From positions 153,010,875 through 153,074,874 of the forward strand of contig CP136062.1 in NCBI GenBank assembly GCA_032622095.1: a stretch of 64,000 nt of DNA. The letters run 5' to 3'. The notes under the pieces were generated by a model that saw only the letters and a list, made by a program, of their open reading frames with translations, did not search any database and had not been told where the DNA came from. This DNA is from Siphonodentalium dalli. Its lineage: Eukaryota > Mollusca > Scaphopoda > Gadilida > Siphonodentaliidae. How positions within the stretch are numbered: position 1 is the stretch's first letter; every line of letters begins with the position of its first letter. The translations under genes were made by a program, and so were the position numbers. Positions 22,240 to 32,318 of this stretch are shown here, piece by piece.

Positions 22240-22555
22240 ACTAGCCGATTAGCCCGACGTTGTCCGGGCTATTCAAAAACCAAATTTCAAGTCGATAGCT
22301 ATTCAAAAACCAAATTTCAAGTCGATAGCTCCACCCGTTTCCGAGATCTCGTCTGCGCATGCGCGAAGCTGGCGTCGCACGGGCTCGGCGACCCGATACA
22401 ATTCGTATCCGGGGCAAGATACATTCAAAAACCAAATTTCAAGTCGATAACTCCACCCGTTTCCGAGATCTCGTCTGCGCATGCGCGAAGCTGGCGTCGC
22501 ACGGGCTCGGCGACCAGATAAAATTCGTATCCGGGGCAAGATACATTCACAGATA
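22240..22555 (+). mobile_element. ACTAG family A unit 6, 3' truncated
   Basis: Two cores, preceded by a duplicated 28-bp stretch (CTATTCAAAAACCAAATTTC). It stops after GGCAAGATACATTCACAG without the 3' segment or CAGA tail. Confidence 0.8.
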
Positions 22556-23992
22556 TGTAAAGTAAAGCATATAATAAAATAATTTTTTAGCATAGGTGGT
22601 GTATAGATAGAAATACAGAAAATATGAAAAGTAACTATATTATAAAAGTTGGCACAAAAATGTATGGAAATGGTCAAACAAATAACAAACAAAAAAATGA
22701 TCCATTATATAAAATGACTATGTCTTATATACACCATAAATTGAATTGAATTGAATACATGAGTGGACCTGACACACCTATCTGGTCACATTGTGGTGTA
22801 TAAAAATAAAATAAAGAACTATGTGTAATGATATGTAAACTAAAAATAAAAAGTATCAAATAAAAGTTGACAAATAACTTTGAAACTGAGAAAATGTAAA
22901 TAAATTTTCAAACATACAAAATTAAAACAAAATTGTCCAATATGTGGCAATGTCATCATGGTATGTATCTACTTAATTTTAAACAACACAAATTGGCTTG
23001 TACATGTATTACATGTATGCAAATAGCTATCGGCTATTGAATTAAGCTCTATTGAACTCAATATCATATGATATTAACATCGCAAATTAATGTTTTTGTT
23101 CAAATAGGGGGTGGGTTTCAAAAACTGGTCGAAAACGGAAAAATTTTGGGCTTTTGCGTGGGTAGGTAGTACCCAAAAGGGTCAAAAGGAAAAATTATGT
23201 CATATGTCTGGATTTTTTTTCTCCGACCACGCCCCCCCCCCCCCCCCCCCCGCTCTATGACCACTATTTGCTCCCGAAAAAATGTTTCGGGGATTTTTTT
23301 TTCTTTTTCGTCAGAATATATTGACATCAAACAGTGTGCACATATGAATAGGAAAATAAATATATAATTTAATCACAAGCTGTCAATCCACAGAATACTA
23401 TAAAACGATTGGTTGTCACACATTTAGCCTTTAAAGTTATTTCTCGGTAACCTAAATTTCTTGATTACTTCTGCTATATAATCGACAACACCCACAGCAG
23501 CATAAAATGTACATGAAACTATCTGATACTTTCTGCGATATAAACTGTAATTCCGGTGTTGCATCAAAATCCATTCAGGTAGGACTGCACTGCCATTAAC
23601 TTTATTGCTAATTAACCACCAGCACTGCAGTTCATAAGTATCCAGGGAAATCAACAGGACTCGAGCGATCTAATATTTGCAAGTTTCAGTTTCAGAAACT
23701 AGCAACTCGTGTCACAGTCAGGCGAAGATTTCTGGAACACCTGCTGCAACAGTGGGGCCACCAGTTGACCAGTGTATGCATACTGTTCACTATAGCCAAT
23801 CAAAAGCGACAAATTCATGACGCCACTTGATTAATCGATAAATGTATGTCTGATTGACAACATGCATGTCAATTTCAACTTTGGATGCGTCTTTTTAGTC
23901 GGAAATAATCTCAAAGTTTTACGCTTCTTTTATTTATACTTAGACCCTCTACTTAGGCTGAATTGGTTACTCTCGGTGTTGTTGTTTTTTTT
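22556..23992. other. No gene; C20 tract
   Basis: AT-rich sequence with a 20-base C run at 23232-23251. No exon-like frames. The 76-codon minus frame 23424-23654 is unidentified. Confidence 0.5.
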
Positions 23993-24219
23993 TTGTGTGA
24001 TAAAGGTACCGAGGTTCTGAAAATTGTGATAACATTACCCAAGTTGCGAAAAATCGTGATAAAGGTACCCAGATTAATCGAATCTCAAAATAATCAACCA
24101 ATGTATCCTTTGATATGTTGTCCTGCGGTGTAACACAAACATACCCCGTCCACCGCAGATGAACCCGAGTACCTTCATCACGATTCCCCCCAACCTGAGT
24201 ACCTTTATCACACACAAAC
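23993..24219. mobile_element. Small TIR element, about 225 bp
   Basis: The left end TTGTGTGATAAAGGTACC is mirrored by GTACCTTTATCACACACAA on the right. Two more internal GTGATAAAGGTACC/GAGTACCTTCATCACG copies (24056 and 24168) make nested inverted pairs. An 89-codon minus frame through it is a read-through. Confidence 0.65.
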
Positions 24220-24289
24220 AACGATGAGAGTGACAAATGCAGGTATAATTAGGGTGGATCTCCTGTGGAATGACGGATTAAATTATAAG

Positions 24290-24441
24290 AAAAAACCCGT
24301 GTTTCAATTGAGGTGATGAAGGTACATGTATAACCGTAAAGTTTGAAGACAAATTTACTGTAGTGCGCTACGCGAAATTATAGACTTTGTCTTCAAACTT
24401 TACGGTTATTCCTTCATAACCTTAATCGAAACACGGGTTGT
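24290..24441. repeat. Foldback repeat, about 150 bp
   Basis: Left arm AACCCGTGTTTCAATTGAGG ... AACCGTAAAGTTTGAAGACA. Right arm TGTCTTCAAACTTTACGGTT ... ATCGAAACACGGGTT. The loop is about 35 bp. Confidence 0.8.
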
Positions 24442-24479
24442 TTATTAAATAGATTATGAAAAAATATATAAATAAAACA

Positions 24480-25330
24480 AATGTTCGGGAACTTGTAGAA
24501 ATGAGCGGTATCCGTAAGTTCGTCCGTTTGTCCGAAATGTTTTTGTCCGGTTGATAACTTGAGAAATATTTGAACAAAATTGGTCTGGTCCACCATTTAT
24601 GACCGAGTTCTGATCCTATTCGACTTAGAATTTGCTGATTATTTTGTTGTCTGGATGATTAATCAAGTTATGATTATCAGATAGAAGTGTTCAAATTTAG
24701 TGCGTGCATTAATTTGATGGAGTTATACCACTTTTAGACTTAGAATTTTCTGATTATCATACGCCCGCTGGAACAGGCATGTTATTAGTCTGTCCGTCTG
24801 TCTTGCTGGCAGTTCGTCCAAGTGTTAACAGTTTTGGTTTTCGACCAATAACTTTTATGTGATCAGAACAAAGGTCGGTACGTGTGTTCCTCAACCAAAA
24901 TACAGACCAAGGTGTGTTCCTCAACCAAAATACAAGCAAAGTACGAATATGGGTTCTGTTCAATTATGTTTACATGAGTATCGACCCTTTTACGACTTGA
25001 CATTTTCATATCATTTTGTTTCCGACCGATAACTCCAGTTTGGATTTTTTGATCAGAACCAAAATTATTATTGGTACGTGTGTTTCTCAACCAAAAATAG
25101 AGGTCGAGTACGAAAATGGGTTGCGTCCAATTATTTTTACACGAGTCACGACCCTTTTTCGAGTTCCCCGATTTCAATTGTTTTTTTAATTCGACAGATA
25201 ACTTCAGTTTGGATTAGTTGATCATAATCAAAGTTTCTGTGCCAATAGTACAGAAGAATTCGATATGGATTATTATACAACTATTTCACATGAGCTACAG
25301 ATCATTTTCGACTCATGCCATCTTGTCAGG
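24480..25330 (+). repeat. Diverged tandem repeat, about 190-bp units
   Basis: Three to four degenerate units with the recurring blocks GATAACTCCAGTTTGGAT, TGATCAGAACCAAA, GGTACGTGTGTTCCTCAACC, GAGTACGAAAATGGGTT and TTACACGAGTC. A (GTCT)-like start lies near 24779. No reading frame survives. Confidence 0.6.
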
Positions 25331-25358
25331 GATTGTCTTGGGTGAACATGTATTGACA

Positions 25359-25934
25359 TTAAAGGGGTACTGTATGCCATTTTCAATAAATTCCCGATAA
25401 TAACAATCTAATATCGATAATATATAGAAAACTAAGTAATTTGAGTCGAAGATGTATTCTGTAAACGTTCAGGTTAATAGGTTATCTTAAAATCAAAGTT
25501 AATAATTCGATATAAATTTAATTTATGGCTGGAGCCATAAATTAAATTACGAATTTCCGTATACAAGACGTAATCAAAAGTATTCACGGATAGTGGATTG
25601 GGCAACCTGTGGCACACATGATCGTACACAAAATTATGTTGATACGGGGCGTAAACTCAAGCCACTCACTGACAAGTGACTATACTATGATTTAAATAAG
25701 TATATGGGACTAGTATGCATATAATATAACATTTATTTGATACATTTGCATGAAAAACAGGGCCAAAAATTACTCGACAACGACAACTGGTATTTTCGCA
25801 TTCCGGCTAATCTGCCATCCGCAACATTACTTCGTACTCAAAAGACTTTCAAATAATGGAAATCTGGTTATCTTATTCTACGACTCAGAGACTATAGAAA
25901 CCAACAACAACATTTGAGTACAGTGCCCCTTTAA
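25359..25934. mobile_element. TTAA-flanked MITE, copy 1
   Basis: TTAA at 25359-25362 followed by AGGGGTACTGTA. The right side is TACAGTGCCCCT followed by TTAA at 25931-25934. The same terminus occurs at 59100-59416. TTAA duplication is the known piggyBac signature, so this is probably a piggyBac-type MITE. No transposase. Confidence 0.7.
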
Positions 25935-26817
25935 ACATGCTTTAAAAATGCTCTGTCAGATTTGACACCATAAAAACATCATTTGTACGTGCTATATATA
26001 TATACAGGATTTTTGTCAGCCTGTCATAAAAATACAATAGTTGCCTCATATAAATCGGCGTCAAAGCTTACGTCGCCCAAAAGCAGTAGATAATGAAGAG
26101 CTCAGGCAAGTACCGACAGGGGGTGTGGGGTGTCTCACCCCCAAATGAGGACCATATAATTTTCAATAGTTGGAAATTTCATGACTCAAATTCCAATAGT
26201 TGATCATTAAAAGCAGCAAGTAAATCGAATGATCTAAGTATTTCAATCAGAGTTCGTGATTTTCTGACTACGAATTTGTGCCGGCTGTTTATTTTCCGAC
26301 TCAGAATTCCAATTCTAAATACCGGTACTCATCACCGATTTTCCAATTCCGGAATTGTACAAATTCTTTTTTTCGACTCCGAATTCCGAACCGGGATTCT
26401 ATTATGTTTTACATTTGAGCTTTTCAAATCATGTGGTGCCTTTCACTTAATATATGGTTAACTTTGTGTAATGTCAAACCTCCATATCTTTCCGAGGACA
26501 GCTTTAACGATATAACAATCATTCAGCACGCATAATTGTTACCTTTGTGTGAGTTAATACTTGTGACTCATTGGAATTTGAATACATGTAACTCGTATTC
26601 GTTCCTCAACCATATTCTGATTAATATCATGTCTAATGTACTGCATGCACAATGTACTCAATACATAACACACGGATCAATGCTATATATACATGTCCAA
26701 TACTATGTCATTCTTGTTACTATTGTCTTCATTTACATAGTCCATGCTCTTTAAAAAACATATAGAAACCCAAATTATTAAGCCATTAAGCCAATATTGG
26801 TATTTTGCATTACTCAA
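25935..26817. other. No gene; weak inverted repeat
   Basis: Around 26115-26175 (GTGTCTCACCCCCAAATGAG ... ACCATATAATTTTCAATAGTTGG) there is an imperfect inverted match to 26905-26945. Otherwise nothing. GAATTCCGAATTC-type short repeats lie near 26280-26390. Confidence 0.4.
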
Positions 26818-26925
26818 AACCAAATCCTATATAGTTGGACATTTTATTAGACCAAATCCTATATAGTTGGAAATTGTATTTTAGACCAAATCCTATATAT
26901 ATATATAGTTGGAAATTGTATGGTC
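26818..26925 (+). repeat. Short tandem repeat, about 41 bp x 3
   Basis: ACCAAATCCTATATAGTTGG recurs three times, followed by a run of 14 Cs at 26931-26944. Confidence 0.75.
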
Positions 26926-27038
26926 TCACACCCCCCCCCCCCCAGTTGGAACCCCCTAGGAAAGTTCTCAATTGTGAGCCTTTGTGTTTTACTCGATGCC
27001 TGAATTAGACGAATGATATTGATTACAAGATGTTTTCT

Positions 27039-27105
27039 CCAATGCATTCTCTTATATATGCGAGGCGACCTATGGTCGACTCGCATATATAAGAGAATGC
27101 ATTGG
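27039..27105 (+). repeat. 67-bp near-perfect hairpin, copy P1
   Basis: CCAATGCATTCTCTTATATA TGCGAG plus GCGACC, a TAT loop, then the complementary arm to GCATTGG. The arms are 32 bp with one mismatch, which fixes the orientation. Followed by CACAGGGCCGTTCTGTTGGG and, to 27183, an inverted partner TTAACCCTTTACCCAACAAAACGGCC. Confidence 0.95.
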
Positions 27106-27310
27106 CACAGGGCCGTTCTGTTGGGTTAAGGGTTAACGTGGCATAGTCCTGTTATTTTAACCCTTTACCCAACAAAACGGCCAAAACCGGCCAAATAAAG
27201 CTTCAACAGCCTAAAATATCTTCGGTCTGTCTCAATAGAACCATACAAATATGGATATCATTGGAACCGGCCCCTTGACCACATTGTGATAGTTACAGTT
27301 ATGCACTGTG

Positions 27311-27377
27311 CCAATGCATTCTCTTATATATGCGAGTCGACCATAGGTCGCCTCGCATATATAAGAGAATGCATTGG
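27311..27377 (-). repeat. 67-bp hairpin, copy P2
   Basis: Same hairpin, reverse orientation (GTCGACCATAGGTCGCC centre). It forms an inverted pair with the next copy. Confidence 0.95.
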
Positions 27378-27458
27378 CCTAAAAAAAATCTTTTTTTAAC
27401 TCTTTTTACCATTTTTTCTTACATTCTTTAACAATTTTAGAATTTTTCATGTGTTAAG

Positions 27459-27525
27459 CCAATGCATTCTCTTATATATGCGAGGCGACCTATGGTCGAC
27501 TCGCATATATAAGAGAATGCATTGG
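27459..27525 (+). repeat. 67-bp hairpin, copy P3
   Basis: Forward orientation. With P2 it bounds an 81-bp T-rich spacer, so the pair looks like the two ends of a small composite element. Confidence 0.95.
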
Positions 27526-27684
27526 CACAGGGCCGTTCTGTTGGGTAAAGGGTTAACGTGGCATAGTCCTGTTATTTTAACGTGGCATAGCGTTTAAAAT
27601 GCACTTGAGTACACTTAGAGTAACTGCAATCCAACCAAGGAAGTTCTAGATACAGTACCAATCAGAACAAGCGGTATATAATAA

Positions 27685-27982
27685 CACCTGCGCTAGTGTT
27701 TCTAAAACGACGTGAATAACATTCTTGATTATAGTCGATTTTCAACAACTAATACAACCAGTATTAAAATATTTCGCAATAAATATGTTTTTGAATGTTT
27801 GATACGCATAATGGCTTTCCCTGGATACGTACATATTATCGGATCACCGCGAAAGAGACAAATTAAAAAAATAGAACGATACTTTTTTTTACCATCATCA
27901 GTTTGCCCAAATAGCATCATAGCAATTCTGCAGGACCCAGCCGCATCATAGCATATTAGCAGGACCACTTGACGAGGGGTGT
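27685..27982. mobile_element. MITE, TIR family CTGGTCAAGTGGTC, copy 3, truncated
   Basis: The right terminus GCATATTAGCAGGACCACTT GACGAGGGGTG is intact and the interior is inverted relative to the 11.2 kb copy. It stops at about 27685 before reaching the second end. Frames on both strands are read-throughs. Confidence 0.75.
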
Positions 27983-28087
27983 TTACTCGGTCAAATGAAT
28001 TGACGATGGTTCAATAAGTGAAAGTCACTTGACTCTAAACATTGGACAAGTTTATGCCACTTTAAAATAACCGAACTACGCACGCCT

Positions 28088-28345
28088 TTAATACAAATCA
28101 TACACACAGACATAGCCACTCAAAAAGCCGCATGTGTGATCCCCTTCCATCCACAAACTGGGGTCGAACCCCGCCTTATTTGGATGATGCCAGAGCATCA
28201 TGCAGGGTCCGGTGCCGTCTGGCTCGAATGTGTTCCAATTGGTGAATGCCACGTCACTTCCGTCCATGTGTTGCCAAGTACCGCTCAGGGTTCCGTCAAT
28301 CCAAAAACACATCGAAGTTCAACAATGTCGGGTAGTTGATTGCAT
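28088..28345 (-). CDS. Lectin gene exon 3: C-type lectin domain, second half
   Basis: The minus-strand exon starts after the acceptor TTCAATAATTGCAG (AG at 28346-28347) and ends at the TAA 28088-28090. It encodes the C-terminal half of a C-type lectin fold: WIDG, then GTWQHMDGSDVAFTNW, FEPDGTGPC, and the closing W...DHTCGFLSGYVC. The W-x-D-G, F-x-x-W and final two cysteines are the family hallmarks. The QPD/EPN calcium motif is replaced by EPD, so sugar binding is uncertain. Entry in phase 1 reads AINYPTLLNFDV and then hits a stop unless the T5 run at 28303-28307 is read as T4, after which the frame is correct. It is either a frameshift mutation or a homopolymer assembly error. Upstream exons are at 30117-30305 and 33729-34050. 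Confidence 0.7.
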
Positions 28346-28740
28346 CTGCAATTATTGAATTTATTTAAATGTATAATTCAGTTCAATTATTTATATCCGT
28401 CACATATTAGTAACCAGGGACCGCCTGTGCATTTAATACCCATGAGAAGAAATATATGTCGATTATCAAGAAAATTATATTATAAGCCAAAATTGAAATT
28501 GGAAATCATTTAACGCTTTCTGCCTGTCGCAACTTATGGTATTGGGGATAGTATACGGCATATAGCAATAGCATAGTATGACATTATGCATTGTTTATAT
28601 TAGGTCTACATATGGGTGGACTTAGCATGTAAATATGTATGGATATAAAACCAATTAATTCATCAAGTTATTAATATATATTATGTATACTAATGTTTAC
28701 TATAATGTACGTTTGTTCTGTGATAAATAGCACAGACATA
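28346..28740. other. Lectin intron 2, no other feature
   Basis: AT-rich intronic sequence between exon 3 and a composite repeat. Confidence 0.4.
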
Positions 28741-29480
28741 ATGAAAACAAAGATTACAGAAGCTTCAAATTTGAAGAAGTTATATCTCCCTATTTGCTTA
28801 TATATTAGGGAGAGGTGTCCTGTTATCAGGGATAAGTTTACACCCCAACATCACATTTCTGTGATCTAATAATGTTCATGCAATACAAAAGCTCATTTAT
28901 AAAACCATTGTACTGAGTAATTACATCATTATAATCAGGAAATACACGTTAAATATGATGTTTGGACATATGCATGCATACTGGTATATATACAGTATGA
29001 GATAAATCACTTATCCCTTGGACAACAATATATATGTAGAAGTGGCACAATTTAGGGAGATCTCTCCAAGGTCGCCTTCTATGCTCGCCACTCTATGTAA
29101 CAACGGTAATGGTATCACATTAAACATATACTGGTACAAGTATAGAATATACACAGTATAGAATATATAAGCGTGTGGTATGCTGTATAAACATGTAACA
29201 TATAAACTATGTATAGAATAAACGTGTCACAACGAGCGTGTCATATGCTGTATCTATATGTAACATATGCACTATGTATAGAATAAACGTATCATACCGA
29301 GCGTGTCATATGCTGTATCTATATATGTAACATATACACTATGTATAGAATAAACCTGTCATACCGAGCGTTTCATATGCTGTATCTACATGTAACATAC
29401 TACACTATGTATAGAATGAACGTGTCATATCGACCGTGTCTTATGCTGTATCTATACATATAACGTATACACTATATATA
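28741..29480 (-). repeat. Composite repeat R5 with ~65-bp minisatellite
   Basis: Reverse-complement counterpart of 62405-63990. At about 29200-29470 there are four to five units of TATGTATAGAATAAACGTGT CATACCGAGCGTGTCATATGCTG plus spacer. The inner part has a single unit (GATGTTGGGGTGTAAACTTA) where the 63 kb copy has 14 tandem units. It also lacks the hairpin element present in the other copy. It lies in lectin intron 2. Confidence 0.7.
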
Positions 29481-29926
29481 ATAAATATATAGAGGTTACC
29501 TAGTGTTTTTAGTGAGTGACCGAGACAACTGTCCATATACGATACGGTACTTGCCACTCGCGAAAAATAAACATTTGTCGCGGTCTCGAATGAGATAATT
29601 GTCGATATCCATTAGATTTTAATTTTATTTTACGCATGCTTTGCATATACATATTATAACCGGGTCACATTCAAATCTAAATCTTCATATTATAATTATA
29701 CTAATGCTATTATATATGGTTAACATTTTACAATTCGATGATAGTTATTCAATTAATTAAGTTACGCCATTGACGTCCGTAACGTCAAAGCTATACAATG
29801 AAAGTGTATTTTTCTATATCTTCACTACTAGCGATTATTATCTGCTAGCGATTTCTTCTATATTCTATGAGTGTATAATAAACGTGTTATACCACACCAC
29901 ACGTATTATTTGCTGTATCTATATAT
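29481..29926. other. Lectin intron 2, nothing recognised
   Basis: AT-rich, with a few CTAGCGATT-type short repeats near 29828-29850. Confidence 0.4.
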
Positions 29927-30010
29927 AAAAAGAGTATGATCTTTCAGTCTGTTTTTTACTCCCGGAACCCTGGACCGATTTTAATCAAGTTTGGTGTGGT
30001 GATTTTTGTT
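29927..30010 (+). repeat. Dispersed repeat R4, copy 3
   Basis: AGAGTATGATCTTTCAGTCT ... CCCTGGACCGATTTTAATCAAGTTTGGTGTGGTGA matches the 5' part of the repeats at 13761 and 14199. Confidence 0.6.
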
Positions 30011-30116
30011 AATTTTAGTTAAATTGAGCAAGGAGTTCAATCTAAAACAAACCATTACAGGGAATATGTAAATGTCACTTTGCGACACCTCTCTACCATG
30101 AGCGGTGTTCACTCAC

Positions 30117-30305
30117 CCGGGTATCGGTTCTCGACGTCGTTGAATAAATCGATCTGACTTTGTTCCGTCACTCTAAGAATCCGGCCGTCCTCTGCTGAGC
30201 ATTGGGCGACTGCATTGATCCAGTTCTTTCTAGGTGATTTGTAGATCTTCCAAGCTGTGTGGGACTCGTGGCGGAATAGGTAGAAATATTCACCTGGCTT
30301 GTAGA
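30117..30305 (-). CDS. Lectin gene exon 2: C-type lectin domain, first half
   Basis: A 189-bp minus-strand exon. The acceptor is the pyrimidine tract CTTCCTTCTGCATCTTCCAG and the donor is CCGG|GTGAGTG. The frame, phase 1 in and out, reads YKPGEYFYLFRHESHTAWKI, then NWINAVAQCSAEDGRILRVT and QSQIDLFNDVENRYPG. The W-x-x-A-x-x-x-C...GG-like LxxI order is the first half of a C-type lectin domain. The phase matches exon 1 (ends in a single G) and exon 3. An equal-length plus-strand copy at 58812-59000 has a stop codon where this exon has CAA. A LINE fragment ends only about 25 bp before the acceptor. Confidence 0.8.
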
Positions 30306-30329
30306 CTGGAAGATGCAGAAGGAAGTTGA

Positions 30330-30905
30330 TTATGCGTGGTCCGATTTAAGGTTACAGTGAAGTAATTTGATTGATAGCGCACTCCAATGGACTTTGGGCC
30401 AAGGTGCAGGAAAGATGGGTGTAGTGGATTTCATAAGTTTGTTACCCGAGATATTGAAAAAGTTATTCCTCATTTTTGTCGACACAGAAAAGGCGGAATT
30501 GACCTGCTTCGCAAACTTGTCCTGAATTAAACCAAGATGGGCACATTCTGTAACTTCCTGAATAGTTTGATTGCCCAACCTCCATATCCTTCCCGAGCGG
30601 TCATATGAGTTTTTATTCTCGTTGAATACAACAATTTTGCTCTTCGTGGAGGAGAATTCGAATCGCCACCGCCTGCTATATTTCACACATAAGTTCAACA
30701 AGGAGTCGAGACCGGATTTCGATAGCGACAGAAGAGCGATGTCGTCGGCAGTAGTAGGAGCGCCACATGGGATGTTGCATTCTTAGTCCGTATGGAGAAG
30801 TTGCCAGTTCGTTAAATATGTCGTCTATGAAGACGAGATAGCAGAGAGGTGACAGAACGCCACCTTGTCGAGTAGATTGCAGTATTTTGAAATGAACTTC
30901 AGCGG
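30330..30905 (-). pseudogene. LINE reverse transcriptase remnant
   Basis: Minus strand, in two frames. The first reads RQGGVLSPLCYLVFIDDIFN, which is the RT block preceding the catalytic motif. After a frameshift near 30770 the second reads ADDIALLSLSKSGLDSLLNL, then KYSRRWRFEFSSTKSKIVVF and LGNQTIQEVTECAHLG. ADD is the RT catalytic aspartate pair (Y/T-A-D-D). This is the type of the jockey/CR1-like RTs common in molluscs. It ends ...LKSDHA with a stop at 30330. It lies inside lectin intron 1, right before exon 2. Confidence 0.75.
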
Positions 30906-31079
30906 CAATTTCTCAGCTAAATAACAACCGCTACTAATTTTGTCAATGAATTTGCCGGGCGACTCGTGATCTCACGGGATGCACGGGTAGATACATAGGA
31001 ATCAATGGATTAGACATCGACAACCACAGAACAAAATAGGCAGATGTGCATTTTGTGGCTGGCCCATTACAATTATAGT

Positions 31080-31390
31080 CGGCACACACACACGACCATC
31101 AAAGATTACTCGGCACACAAACGGTCACTTAAGATTAATCAGCACACACACACGGCCATCTAACATTACACGACACACAAGCGGCCACTTAAGATTCATC
31201 AGCACACACATGCACGGTCACCTAAGATTACTCGACACAGAGACGACCATCTAAGATTACTCGACACAAAAACGACCTTCTAAGATTACTGGACACATAA
31301 ACGGCTATCTAAGATTTCTTGGCACAGAAAAGGACACCAAAGGTTACTCAGCTGAGAAACGGTCACCTAAGATTACACAGCACAGAAACA
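31080..31390 (-). repeat. ~30-bp minisatellite in lectin intron 1
   Basis: About ten units of (plus strand) GGCACACACACGGCCATCTA AGATTACTC. The reverse complement of the same unit follows exon 1' at 40900-41215 and 49194-49509. The array therefore sat in intron 1 before the lectin gene was duplicated and inverted. Confidence 0.85.
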
Positions 31391-31745
31391 CAGGTACCCA
31401 GAACAAAAATGTACTTCACCCAAATAATACTTAATCCCATAGAAAGGTATCTAACTTGGTCGGGCCTAATTTGTTATCATTTATAATTTTGTTCAAAGTC
31501 CACAAACTGGTTCAAAATACACACAAATAATTGCTGTTATACATAAATGACTTATATATATATACAGATATTTTATTACTCTTCAATTTGATGTATCCCG
31601 TGTACTCCGGTTATGAGCACAGGTCTGATACAAACAGGCTGTTCTGTTCTTTCGTTCGACATGGTGTCCGCTCCTACTTTGTCAAAGACTCGGTTTTTAT
31701 TCAGAATCGCACCGCAAGGACACTATCAACGATAAGTATATATGT

Positions 31746-32264
31746 TATACATCATTGATGCGGAATTGTTTACTGACCCACTCAAACCAACCACGTCACA
31801 CAACGACCGCACACCTCTCGTATTGATTGAAAAATGTTATTTCACAACCCGGTAATTATGAAAATTCTGAACTTCTATCGCCATTTTGGATTGACGTAAT
31901 GCTATTTTATCATTGGTCAAATATAAATCAAATATATATCGAAGAAGTAATGAATTTATACGCTCTAAAATTTATGAAGTTCTATTCTTGTCCGCATGTA
32001 TGTTTATAATTAATCGGCATTCGTGTTAATTCAATCTTTGTGTGCTTATTGAATGTTTTCTAACTAGTTATATTTATTAATTGTGCTGCGTAATAACTAT
32101 AAATAGTACTCACTGTAGACTCGCACACGATGACTTTTTTTTAATTTAGTTGATCGCGTCCTGGTTCATGGAACTGATATTTTCAATAAATACGAGATAC
32201 GGGGCAGTTATGTGGCGTGATTTATTTGTGAGCCAGTAAACAATTCCGCATCAAATGATGTATG

Positions 32265-32266
<2 letters not shown>
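31746..32266. mobile_element. Nested TIR element, about 520 bp
   Basis: Left ACATCATTGATGCGGAATTGTTTACTG, of which the core GATGCGGAATTGTTTACTG is mirrored by CAGTAAACAATTCCGCATC at 32235-32253. Its interior has no transposase. Adjacent to a TA microsatellite on its right. Confidence 0.65.
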
Positions 32267-32313
<47 letters not shown>

Positions 32314-32318
32314 ACTTA

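Larger units (their letters stand above)
17359..22555 (+). mobile_element. Concatemer of nine ACTAG-bounded elements
   Basis: ACTAG occurs at 17359, 18054, 18389, 18891, 19303, 20305, 21087, 21871 and 22240. Each time it follows a tail of the form CTTCAAAATATATATGAG or CTTCCAAAATATATAATAG and opens a new unit. Family A units (17359, 18054, 18389, 18891, 21871, 22240) start ACTAGCCGATGAGCCCGACG. Family C units (19303, 20305, 21087) start ACTAGAAGGTGACCCGACTT. All nine point the same way. Units are listed separately below. Confidence 0.85.
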
